DNA from: Cytophagaceae bacterium | GTDB lineage: Bacteria > Bacteroidota > Bacteroidia > Cytophagales > Spirosomataceae | Assembly: GCA_947459055.1 (NCBI GenBank) | Contig: CANHCG010000075.1 | Location: 1 to 7,528 of the forward strand | Direction: 5' to 3' | DNA length: 7,528 nucleotides | In this document: positions 1 to 7,435 of the stretch, piece by piece | Position numbering within the stretch: the first letter of the stretch is position 1 | Layout: each line of letters opens with the position of its first letter | The notes under the pieces: generated by a model | Database searches by the model: none | What the model saw: only the letters and a program-made list of their open reading frames with translations | What the model was told of the DNA's origin: nothing | Position numbers and translations under genes: made by a program

Positions 1-612
1 CATGACATAATGACCAAGGACTAAATAGCCCAAATAACCTGAAAAATACATAAATTCAATATGCGGAAAATAATTCGCCAACCCAGGCCAATTGGCAATA
101 AGCGTTAGGAACCAAATCCCCAAAAAGACTTCGATATCCCGTTTTTTTAGTTGATTTATGGCTACATGTATCCAAGGCAAAAACAGATACAAACCCAAAA
201 TCATATACAAATACCAGAAATGGAAGGAGGCTCCAAAGGCGATTTGATGCCAAATCCAAGGGACCAGAATTTCCCAAGATTTTTGTAGCATCGAAGGGAA
301 TTTGACAAATACATTAAACAAAATATAAACGAACGTCCAAAAGCAAAAAGGAATAAAGATTCGGGCGAGGCGTTTTTTATGCTGGGGCCAGGCATAGGAT
401 TGATTCGGGCTGAGTAATAAGGCCCCTGAAAGCATTACAAAAACGGGAACACAAAATCGGGAAGCACTGTCCAAGGTATTTCCAAGCCACCAATCGCCGA
501 TGTCTATTTTCCCAAAACGTGGTAAAATCCCTCCGACAACATGAATGATGATCACCGCCAACGTCGCCAAGACACGTATATAATCTAAAAAAATGATTTT
601 AGGTTTATCCAT
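1..612 (-). CDS. Acyltransferase 3 family integral membrane protein (OafA/WecH-like), 3' part outside the window
   Basis: The minus-strand frame is open from an ATG at 612-610 to the window edge, giving the first 204 residues; the C-terminus is missing. Family members usually have about 330-380 residues, so just over half is present. Residues 6-24 match the start of acyltransferase-3 proteins: 'FLDYIRVLATLAVIIIH' contains the family's R-X10-H signature as R13 and H24. 'SRFCVPVFVMLSGALLL' (51-67) is the typical second membrane segment. Further hydrophobic helices lie near 85-104, 125-150, 160-175 and 187-204, and 'HFWYLYMILGLYLFLPW' (131-147) is typical of the WecH/YiaH-type branch. Such proteins sit in the inner membrane and transfer acyl groups, often acetyl, to surface polysaccharide or other envelope sugars; the acceptor here is unknown. 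The terminator at 768-801 separates the gene from the upstream operon, so it probably has its own promoter within 613-767, where I found no convincing match. No Shine-Dalgarno precedes the ATG. Confidence 0.9.
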   Translation of the reverse strand, partial: MDKPKIIFLDYIRVLATLAVIIIHVVGGILPRFGKIDIGDWWLGNTLDSASRFCVPVFVMLSGALLLSPNQSYAWPQHKKRLARIFIPFCFWTFVYILFNVFVKFPSMLQKSWEILVPWIWHQIAFGASFHFWYLYMILGLYLFLPWIHVAINQLKKRDIEVFLGIWFLTLIANWPGLANYFPHIEFMYFSGYLGYLVLGHYVM

Positions 613-767
613 ACGTTTCTATATCTTGAATTCTAGGGATTTAAATTAAATGAGTCGGATTATATCCTTCCCTATGGTTAACCCAATTTCGTTTACATCG
701 CAAAAAAGTCTCCATTGAATCGGTTCGTTAATTTATGATTTACATACTAGCTACCTAAACTAATGGC

Positions 768-801
768 AAAAAAAAGAGGCGCATCCTAGGATGCGCCTCT
801 T
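768..801 (-). terminator. Rho-independent terminator closing the oxidoreductase operon
   Basis: Positions 774-801 form a perfect 28-base palindrome centred on CCTAGG. Read on the minus strand it folds into a 12-bp stem rich in G and C (arm AAGAGGCGCATC) with a 4-nt loop. It runs straight into eight T residues (complement of the A run 768-775), two of which also pair at the foot of the stem. It starts 3 nt after the stop codon of the molybdenum hydroxylase large subunit, as expected for the end of an operon. On the plus strand the hairpin is followed by only a short, interrupted T stretch, so it should act mainly in the minus direction. Confidence 0.93.
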
Positions 802-804
802 GTG

Positions 805-2901
805 TTAGATATCAAATGGTTGGCGATATAAGCGTTTCTTCGAAGCTGCATAAATCGCATTTGCCACGGAACCACCCGTAGGGGGTAAAGCGGGTTCACC
901 TAAGCCCGTCGGCGCAATGCCATTATCCACAAAATGTGCATCTATCGTCGGAATTTCATTTCCTCGAATCAATCGATACGAGTTAAAATTCGCCGGTGCC
1001 GCTACGCCTTCATTAAAACGTAATTTCGCAAACATGGCATGGCCCATACCATCAATGATTGCACCTTTAATTTGATTTTCCGCACCACTTAAATTAACCA
1101 CCTCGCCACAATCCGTGACAGCCGTGACATGAGTAATTTTAGGTTTTCCATTGACCATCACGGCATCTGCCACTTGGGCCACATAGGACAAGTGAGAGAA
1201 GTAAACGCTGAATCCTTGAGAAACCCCTGGCTTTTTCTTCCATTGGGATTTTTCAGCTGCTTGCTTAATCACTTCAATAAAGCGATCAGGCTCATAGGTA
1301 ATTTTCCCTACTGGATTGTTTTTAGCGCGTGCCAACCAATCTAAACGCATTTGTACAGGATCCTTACCTCCTGCTTCAGCTACCTCATCTAAAAATGCTT
1401 GCTCTGCGTAACCAAGAAAATTGGTAATCGGTGCACGCCATGGGCCGGTTGTCACGGAAGACACTTGGTTCACGGATTCGATCAAGACATTGTCAATCGC
1501 CCCCACTGGAAAATTATCCTGACGCGTTGCATTCCCCGCATTCAAACCTACCCCACGTAAATAAAAGGCAATCATATTTCCTGACGCATCCAAACCAGCC
1601 TTGAAATGATAGCGAACCGCTGGGCGGTAAATTCCTCCCATCATATCATCTTCACGCGTCCACATCACTTTCACTGGTTTTTTGATGAGGCTAGAAAGTT
1701 CGGCCGCTTCTAAGGCAAAATCATTGTTTAATCGTCGGCCAAATCCCCCACCCATTTTACTTAATTCCACTTCTACTTTTTTCTCGTCGACTTTCAATAA
1801 CGTCGCAACCGCTTTTTGGGCAGATTGTGGCACTTGCGTCGGACCAGCTAAAAGCACTGAACCATCTGCACGAACATCAGCAAAAAAATTCATGGGCTCC
1901 ATCGGTGAATGCGATATAAAAGGGCATTCGTACGTCGCTTCTACCACTTTGGCGGCCTTGGACATGGCCATTTGGAAATCTCCATCTTTGCGTTGCACCT
2001 GTGCTTTGTCCGCGGCCATTCCCTCATCAAACCACTTTTTATGCGTGGATTCACTTTCTAAATTTTGACCATCGTATTTACAGGAAACTGCTGCGCGTGC
2101 CTGCATAACTTGCCATGTACTTTGACCCACAATCGCCACCTTATTTTTAAAGGAAAGCACATCGATAATCCCAGGCATTTTTAACGCATCAGCTGCATCA
2201 AAAGATTTCAAAGTCGCTCCAAACGGCGGCCGAATAATTTGCGCAATCACCATGCCAGGCTTCTCGATATCCAAACCAAAAACCGGCTTTCCCGTCACCA
2301 CATTCGCATTATCTACACCTTTCGTACGCTTTCCAATAATTTTATAGTCCTTCCGATTTTTATAGGTCGGTTCGGTAGGAACGGTCAACGTGGCCGCCAA
2401 CGAAGCCAATGAACCGTAACTCGCTTTCTGGCCCGCAGGTCCTAATACAAAACCTCCTGCAGTTTTACAAGTACTTATGTCCACCTTCCAGGTTTGAGCT
2501 GCCGCTTGGATGAACATTTGTCGGGCCGTCGCTCCCGCCTTTCGCAAGCGATCCCACGAATGCTTGAGGGCTCCGCTACCACCGGTCAACTGACGTTCAA
2601 AATGTTGCGTATCCAAATTCGCCTGACGAACTTCCACATCCTTCCAATCCACATCTAATTCCTCCGCCACTACAACAGGGAAAGCCGTCTTTATACCTTG
2701 CCCGATTTCCGGATTTGGAGAATATAAAATAACCTTTCCCAGTGATGAAATCTCTAAATAGGCATTAAATCGGCCCGCTTCCACCGCCGATGCGACCATC
2801 GCACCAGCCTTCCCCTCCGCCTTAAACCAATCAAAACCCAAACAAAAGGCTCCTGTCGCCAAGGCCGTTTTCTGCAAAAATGATCTTCTTGTATTTTTCA
2901 T
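805..2901 (-). CDS. Tat-exported molybdopterin-binding large subunit of a xanthine dehydrogenase/aldehyde oxidase-family hydroxylase (IorB-like)
   Basis: This 698-residue protein is the catalytic subunit of a molybdenum hydroxylase, resembling isoquinoline 1-oxidoreductase beta and related aldehyde dehydrogenases. These enzymes insert water-derived oxygen into aldehydes or N-heteroaromatics. The N-terminus is a twin-arginine signal, RRSFLQK at 5-11 followed by a hydrophobic stretch, so the folded cofactor-loaded enzyme should be exported. Family landmarks in order are PEIGQGIKT (64-72), TGGSGA (106-111), the molybdopterin-contacting MGGGFGRR (383-390), GPWRAP (486-491) and GLGEPALPPTGG (666-677). 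E669 sits where the family has its catalytic glutamate. Length is normal for the IorB group and the frame is intact. The gene begins 2 nt after the stop of the [2Fe-2S] subunit gene and ends just before a terminator, so it is last in its operon. No FAD subunit, cytochrome or cofactor-insertion chaperone is encoded nearby. Substrate is unknown; the IorB-like class is secure. Confidence 0.95.
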   Translation of the reverse strand: MKNTRRSFLQKTALATGAFCLGFDWFKAEGKAGAMVASAVEAGRFNAYLEISSLGKVILYSPNPEIGQGIKTAFPVVVAEELDVDWKDVEVRQANLDTQHFERQLTGGSGALKHSWDRLRKAGATARQMFIQAAAQTWKVDISTCKTAGGFVLGPAGQKASYGSLASLAATLTVPTEPTYKNRKDYKIIGKRTKGVDNANVVTGKPVFGLDIEKPGMVIAQIIRPPFGATLKSFDAADALKMPGIIDVLSFKNKVAIVGQSTWQVMQARAAVSCKYDGQNLESESTHKKWFDEGMAADKAQVQRKDGDFQMAMSKAAKVVEATYECPFISHSPMEPMNFFADVRADGSVLLAGPTQVPQSAQKAVATLLKVDEKKVEVELSKMGGGFGRRLNNDFALEAAELSSLIKKPVKVMWTREDDMMGGIYRPAVRYHFKAGLDASGNMIAFYLRGVGLNAGNATRQDNFPVGAIDNVLIESVNQVSSVTTGPWRAPITNFLGYAEQAFLDEVAEAGGKDPVQMRLDWLARAKNNPVGKITYEPDRFIEVIKQAAEKSQWKKKPGVSQGFSVYFSHLSYVAQVADAVMVNGKPKITHVTAVTDCGEVVNLSGAENQIKGAIIDGMGHAMFAKLRFNEGVAAPANFNSYRLIRGNEIPTIDAHFVDNGIAPTGLGEPALPPTGGSVANAIYAASKKRLYRQPFDI

Positions 2902-2903
2902 GA

Positions 2904-3395
2904 TTAGGCTGGTTTTTTAGTGGTACTTGGTTTTTTCTTTGTTGCTAGATCAGAGGCTAATTTAACCGCTTCTTGGATCCGATGATAGGTACCGCAACGG
3001 CAAATGTTACCCGACATCCCATCTACAATCTCCGTCGCCGAAGGCTTTGGTTTTTTCTTCAATAAAGAAGCCGCCGTCATGATTTGACCCGCTTGACAAT
3101 ACCCGCATTGCGGAACGTCCAATTGATCCCAAGCCACCTGCACCGGATGATCCCCCTTTTCACTCAATCCCTCAATCGTCGTAATATCTGCATTCGCCAC
3201 CGCGGAAAGTGGTAGCACACAGGAACGCGTCGCTTCTCCATTTACCCAAACGGTACAAGCCCCGCATTGCGCGATGCCACAACCGTATTTGGTTCCCTTG
3301 AGAGACATATGATCCCGCAAGGTCCATAACAAAGGTGTGTTTGGATCAATATCCAAGGACACTTTTTTCTTGTTAATCGTCAATTGAATGCTCAT
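2904..3395 (-). CDS. [2Fe-2S]-binding small subunit of the molybdenum hydroxylase (IorA/CoxS-like)
   Basis: This 163-residue protein carries electrons from the molybdenum site of the large subunit to an external acceptor. The N-terminal plant-type ferredoxin domain has C39, C44, C47 and C59 ('YGCGIAQCGACTVWVNG'). The C-terminal helical domain has C97, C100, C132 and C134 ('QCGYCQAG' and 'GNICRCGTYHRI'). All eight ligands for two [2Fe-2S] clusters are present. Length fits the family, apart from a lysine-rich tail ('TKKKPSTTKKPA'). There is no signal peptide; since the large subunit has a Tat signal, the pair is expected to assemble in the cytoplasm and be exported together, as is known for related enzymes. 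The start codon overlaps the stop of the DUF1080 gene as ATGA, implying translational coupling. The A/G-rich region before the ATG is also the lysine-codon tail of that upstream gene. Confidence 0.96.
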   Translation of the reverse strand: MSIQLTINKKKVSLDIDPNTPLLWTLRDHMSLKGTKYGCGIAQCGACTVWVNGEATRSCVLPLSAVANADITTIEGLSEKGDHPVQVAWDQLDVPQCGYCQAGQIMTAASLLKKKPKPSATEIVDGMSGNICRCGTYHRIQEAVKLASDLATKKKPSTTKKPA

Positions 3396-6097
3396 GATTT
3401 TTTCTTCTTTTTTGTGATAATAGGCGCTGTAATTTCTTTAATTCGCATGTTTCTGAATTTTAGCTCATTTCCATGTCCTAAAAACCCAATATGTCCTTTT
3501 TTGTTAAATAAGCCAGGATGTTCCTTATGATCCGCCGTGCCATTCTTCGTAGCCTCTGCTATATCCCCGTCTAGGATAACCTCGCCATTTAAAATAACTT
3601 TTATTTGATTCCCAACGGCAATCACTTCTTCCTGGTTCCACTCTCCCACCGGCTTTAAGAATCCCACCTTCGCTGGAATAATCCCGTACACAGAACCATG
3701 GTATTGATAAGGTTGTAATTTTGCATACACAGGTGCCGTATTATCCAAAATCTGTAATTCCATCCCCTGATACGCCGCATCTCCTTCCAATGGCGCTCGA
3801 ATACCCAACCCATTGTTGGCCCCCGGCGTTAACTGAAACTCAAACTTCATATGAAAATCACCATATTCCTTTTTTGTATACAAGTTGCCACTTCCTCCGC
3901 GCTTGGGATAAATAGCCAATTCGCCTTTTTCAGGCACATAATCCACCGTATTTCCAGTCCATTGGAATAAACTCGAACCATCAAACATTGTTTCAAAACC
4001 CTCTGATTTTTCCTCGGCAGAGACTTCATAATTTGTTTGAGGTGTCAATTCCTTCACAAAAATATTTCGGTAGGTAATGTGATTTCCGTGTGCCTGCAAT
4101 TCGATCGCGTCACGGACAAAAATCGGCAATTTACGATCCCAGTAATTTTCTAAAATCGTATTATCTACCACCAACTCCCCATTTAAATACACCGTTACAC
4201 GCTCGCCCTTCATGATGATATGGAAGGTATTCCAATCATTAATCGGGTTATCGGCTACCTTAAAAGGATTTTTCGGATTTTTGATGTTGTTGTACAAACC
4301 TCCAGAACCCACTTGCGCGCCTACGTTTGTCCGACGAATATCCCAAATCTGCACCTGCGGCGAACCCCGTAAATAAATCCCCGCATCGCCATCCGGTTCG
4401 ATTTTCCAATCCACCCACATGTCAAAATCCTGGTAATCTTTTACTGAACATAAATTATCTCCATGGCCAGTGAAATGTAATTCATCATCTTTGGCATACC
4501 AACCAGTCCGCATGACCTGATCTGCTTTCACCTGTTTTTTCGCTAAGGTATCCGCCGACATCGCCCTACGTTTCACCGGATTATCCACTAAACCTTTCCA
4601 TCCGCGTAAATCTTGGCCATTGAACATGGAATAAAAACCCGTTGGCGTCGCTCCTTTCGAAAACAATTCCCGGATAGCATCTCTTTTTTGAGGATCTGAA
4701 ACCGCTGATAAACCTTCTTGAACCCATTCCCTTGTCATTTGACCCTGAACGTCTGGATTCGCCAAATAAATTGACACTAAACCTTCCGCCGCGGTCGACT
4801 TTGAATTCGGTTCTTTTAAGCCTTGATACAAGGCCTTCATGGCTTGTAAACTCGAGCATTTACCTAAACCCCGGTAAATCTGATCACGAAGATCTTTGTT
4901 TTGAGTAAGATCGAGGGCATTGCGATAGCGCAATACTTGTTGGGTTTCATTCGCACTTGCCTTCGCATTGATCTTCACATAGGCACTAATTACCTCATCC
5001 GATTTTGTGCTTTTAGCTAATTCATATAGCCAAGTTAAATTCTCCACATCCTGCACAAAAGGCACCCAATTTGCCTTCTTGGCAGCCGAAATGGCATATT
5101 TGGTGATACCTTTGGAAGCATTTGGGTCTAATTTAAGCACCTGGGTCATGCCTGTTTGCAAGGCTTTGACTTCATTCGCTAAATCTGCTGTGGATAATTT
5201 CCCCGCAAGAATATCAAAGTCATTCGATGCTATCCATTTGGGTAAACAATAGAAACCTGCTTCACGGGTTGCCGCATTCGATTGAACGGCACGCCAAACG
5301 GCTGTTTTAACTGGGCTCCATTGACGATAAGAACCATAGACCATTAAAATGATTTGTTGGTTTACCGGCAAGCGATCCATATTCGCCATTTGTTTTTTCA
5401 TGAAATCATTCGCTGATAAGCTCGAAATCGCTTCCCCAACTGCCAAGGCATCCACGCCCGGTTTGGCCGAAGCCGCCCAGATTCCTGCCAGTCCTTGAAC
5501 GCCTTGGAATTTAATGAGACCTCCAATTTGTGCAGTTCTGACCTTTGGGAAATCAGCTAATAAAATCGGCTGTGCCCAAGTCGCTTTTCTTGTCACGATG
5601 GCATCAATCACCATGGCTTGATGTGCCTCATCACTGGCCTTTGTCATCGCCAGTAAGGCAGGCAACAAAGTAGGTCTTGGCACCGCAAAAAGCTTTTTGC
5701 TGATAAATCCAGCTACATCACGCGAGGCTTTTGGATACATACCCATCGCGATGGAAATGCCTTTGGGATCTTTTTTGATCAATAAATCCAAGGCCTTAAT
5801 TTTGCTATTTTCCGAGATACTTTCCTTTAGAAAAAAAAGTAATTCCATGGAAGGATTAGGCTGTTTAGATACATAATCCAAATATGCTTCCACAGCTTGA
5901 GTCGGATCATAGGTACCACCCGCTTGCAACGCTAATTTTCGTAGCGTCTCATAGGCCTTGGGACCTCCTTTTGAGGCTAGGTTGCGAAGTTCTACTTGCG
6001 TAAACCGAGAGGCTAATTGTGGGTCTTTAGGCTGCTGCGCCCATGCGGTGCAGGAGAGCAAAACAGCGAATATCAAATGTATATAGGTTCGTTTCAT
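3392..6097 (-). CDS. Exported three-module protein: helical-repeat region plus two DUF1080 (3-keto-disaccharide hydrolase family) domains
   Basis: This 901-residue protein starts with a signal peptide: basic MKR, a hydrophobic core, and a signal peptidase I-type site AWA-QQ after residue 20. An LLSC sequence at 13-16 leaves a weak lipoprotein alternative. Residues about 25-480 are mostly short amphipathic helix pairs resembling HEAT/ARM-type repeats, probably a scaffold or binding region. Two DUF1080 domains follow. The first spans about 488-684, opening with GFYSMFNGQDLRGWKG and closing with HGNHITYRNIFVKEL. The second spans about 700-889, opening with GFETMFDGSSLFQWTG and closing with GHGNELKFRNMRIKEI. 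Both keep the D/EWN and LNGE strands of the jellyroll-like fold; the second has the typical YQGMELQILDN (776-786). The family includes hydrolases that cleave 3-keto-glycosides made by Gfo/Idh/MocA enzymes, and such an enzyme is encoded 11 nt upstream. Which domain is catalytic cannot be told. The tail is five lysines and a serine. No Shine-Dalgarno precedes the ATG. Confidence 0.92.
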   Translation of the reverse strand: MKRTYIHLIFAVLLSCTAWAQQPKDPQLASRFTQVELRNLASKGGPKAYETLRKLALQAGGTYDPTQAVEAYLDYVSKQPNPSMELLFFLKESISENSKIKALDLLIKKDPKGISIAMGMYPKASRDVAGFISKKLFAVPRPTLLPALLAMTKASDEAHQAMVIDAIVTRKATWAQPILLADFPKVRTAQIGGLIKFQGVQGLAGIWAASAKPGVDALAVGEAISSLSANDFMKKQMANMDRLPVNQQIILMVYGSYRQWSPVKTAVWRAVQSNAATREAGFYCLPKWIASNDFDILAGKLSTADLANEVKALQTGMTQVLKLDPNASKGITKYAISAAKKANWVPFVQDVENLTWLYELAKSTKSDEVISAYVKINAKASANETQQVLRYRNALDLTQNKDLRDQIYRGLGKCSSLQAMKALYQGLKEPNSKSTAAEGLVSIYLANPDVQGQMTREWVQEGLSAVSDPQKRDAIRELFSKGATPTGFYSMFNGQDLRGWKGLVDNPVKRRAMSADTLAKKQVKADQVMRTGWYAKDDELHFTGHGDNLCSVKDYQDFDMWVDWKIEPDGDAGIYLRGSPQVQIWDIRRTNVGAQVGSGGLYNNIKNPKNPFKVADNPINDWNTFHIIMKGERVTVYLNGELVVDNTILENYWDRKLPIFVRDAIELQAHGNHITYRNIFVKELTPQTNYEVSAEEKSEGFETMFDGSSLFQWTGNTVDYVPEKGELAIYPKRGGSGNLYTKKEYGDFHMKFEFQLTPGANNGLGIRAPLEGDAAYQGMELQILDNTAPVYAKLQPYQYHGSVYGIIPAKVGFLKPVGEWNQEEVIAVGNQIKVILNGEVILDGDIAEATKNGTADHKEHPGLFNKKGHIGFLGHGNELKFRNMRIKEITAPIITKKKKKS

Positions 6098-6108
6098 TCG
6101 AATAAAAA

Positions 6109-7365
6109 TTAAAGAATATAAGGGGCACGCATCGGTTGGTCCATGTAAGCACTTGCTTCTGGATCGTCAAGAATCTCTTGTTTGATTGGATCAAACTTCA
6201 AATTTCGATGCACGCGCATCGCGATCAATCCGAGGTTCACCAACGTACATGATTTATGACCATTAGCCTCATTCAAGGCAAATGTTTTTCGATTTTTGAC
6301 GGAATCTACGAAATCCGTTTGTTGGGCCGCTGGCTCCGGGAACTCGGCCAATTTCCGTTGCATATCCGGAATATCCGACACAAAATTCTTATAAAGTTTC
6401 CCTTTCGGGCCCTCGATATAGGCCACTTTCTCATCTTTGGCCTCACCATCTAACACAATTTGACATCCATCTGCATAGGTATACGTAATCCGGTTAAAAA
6501 TACCCACGGCCTCTTTATCTTGGACAGGGGCATCCACCTCGATATAAATAGGGCTCGTATCGTCTTTGCCTAGGAAATATTGGATCGGGTCCAAATAATG
6601 CTGACCCATATCCCCTAATGCACCGCCATCATAATCCCAATAGCCTCTAAATGTCATATGGGAACGATGCTCATGATAAGGTTTATAGGGCGCGGGTCCT
6701 AACCACATTTCATAATCCAACTCCAAAGGCACTGGCTGGGGTTTTAAATCTGTTTTACCAATCCAGTAAAATTTCCAATCAAAACCCGTATGCTTGCTAA
6801 TGGTTACTTTTAAAGGCCAACCTAACATCCCAGAATCAACCAATTTCTTAATCGGTTTCACCGTCGTGTTCATACCATAAAAATTACTTTCAAAACGGAA
6901 CCAAGTGTTTAAGCGGAAGATACGGCCGTGTTGTTGGACCGCCTCGACCAAACGTTTCCCTTCTCCAATCGTCCGGGTCATCGGTTTTTCGCACCACACA
7001 TCCTTACCTGCACGGGCCGCATCGGCTGCGATAATTCCGTGCCAATGAGGAGGTGTCGCCACGTGGACGATGTCGACTTCAGGTAATTGAATCAATTCAC
7101 GATAATCCGAAAAAGCTTTTACCCCTTTTTCGACTTTTTCTAAGCCTAATTGCAAATTGCGCTTATCCACATCACACATGGCCACGACCCGCGTACCAGC
7201 ATAAGGGATATGTCCACGGCCCATGCCGCCGGTACCTACAATGGCTTTGGTGAGTTGATCGCTAGGGGCCAAATAGCCCTTGCCTAATACATGTCTTGGC
7301 ACAATACTAAAAGCTGCAAGACCGAGGACGGATTGTCCTAGAAATTTTCTTCTTGATACACGCAT
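6109..7365 (-). CDS. Tat-exported Gfo/Idh/MocA family oxidoreductase
   Basis: This 418-residue protein belongs to the NAD(P)-dependent sugar oxidoreductase family of glucose-fructose oxidoreductase, inositol dehydrogenase and MocA. A twin-arginine signal (SRRKFLG at 4-10, then a hydrophobic stretch ending near VPRHVLG at 22-28) predicts export in folded form with cofactor already bound, as is known for Zymomonas glucose-fructose oxidoreductase. The Rossmann fold starts near residue 41 with VGTGGMGRGH (43-52). ATPPHWHG (103-110) and CEKPM (125-129) follow, with K127 in the conserved EKP position. The C-terminal substrate domain contains YWDYDGGALGDMGQHYLDP (242-260), where D252 and H256 align with the usual active-site region. 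The ending QPMRAPYIL is typical of Bacteroidota and Planctomycetota relatives. The likely reaction is oxidation of a sugar hydroxyl to a ketone, possibly at C3, feeding the DUF1080 protein encoded 11 nt downstream. It appears to be first in the four-gene operon, starting 70 nt after the LUD-domain gene. Confidence 0.95.
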   Translation of the reverse strand: MRVSRRKFLGQSVLGLAAFSIVPRHVLGKGYLAPSDQLTKAIVGTGGMGRGHIPYAGTRVVAMCDVDKRNLQLGLEKVEKGVKAFSDYRELIQLPEVDIVHVATPPHWHGIIAADAARAGKDVWCEKPMTRTIGEGKRLVEAVQQHGRIFRLNTWFRFESNFYGMNTTVKPIKKLVDSGMLGWPLKVTISKHTGFDWKFYWIGKTDLKPQPVPLELDYEMWLGPAPYKPYHEHRSHMTFRGYWDYDGGALGDMGQHYLDPIQYFLGKDDTSPIYIEVDAPVQDKEAVGIFNRITYTYADGCQIVLDGEAKDEKVAYIEGPKGKLYKNFVSDIPDMQRKLAEFPEPAAQQTDFVDSVKNRKTFALNEANGHKSCTLVNLGLIAMRVHRNLKFDPIKQEILDDPEASAYMDQPMRAPYIL

Positions 7366-7435
7366 AGATTAAATAGGTTGATGTCCTAAATTAGAAAAAA
7401 TTCAGAACTTTTTATGCTAATTTTTTGAAAAAGAG

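Noticed and set aside
201..395. Minus-strand open frame in an alternative phase inside the acyltransferase gene (also another at 56-277).
   Set aside because: A different minus-strand frame is open without a stop from 612 to the window edge and gives a recognisable acyltransferase-3 protein; the short frames resemble no family and are shadows of it.
613..767. Search for a promoter or small RNA upstream of the acyltransferase gene.
   Set aside because: No Bacteroidota-type promoter pair or stable structure stands out apart from the terminator at its edge; a promoter is expected here but cannot be placed.
1682..2068. Plus-strand open frame of 128 codons opposite the molybdenum hydroxylase large subunit.
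   Set aside because: It lies wholly antisense to a well-conserved gene, its translation has no recognisable motif, and it has no start signal or neighbour on that strand.
4581..4859. Minus-strand open frame of 92 codons inside the DUF1080 gene.
   Set aside because: It overlaps the intact 901-residue frame in another phase and has no family resemblance.
6038..6097. Lipoprotein signal (LLSC at residues 13-16) at the start of the DUF1080 protein.
   Set aside because: Leucine before the serine fits the lipobox poorly, and AWA-QQ four residues later is a better signal peptidase I site; kept only as an alternative in the gene entry.
7386..7393. TAATTTAG on the minus strand, one mismatch from the Bacteroidota -7 element TAnnTTTG, 20 nt before the Gfo/Idh/MocA start codon.
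   Set aside because: No TTG-type -33 element lies at the right distance upstream, and such matches are common by chance in A/T-rich DNA.
7392..7432. Possible terminator after the LUD-domain gene, from an AAAAAATT/AATTTTTT inverted repeat.
   Set aside because: The stem is A/T only with a loop of about 16 nt, too weak to call as an intrinsic terminator.
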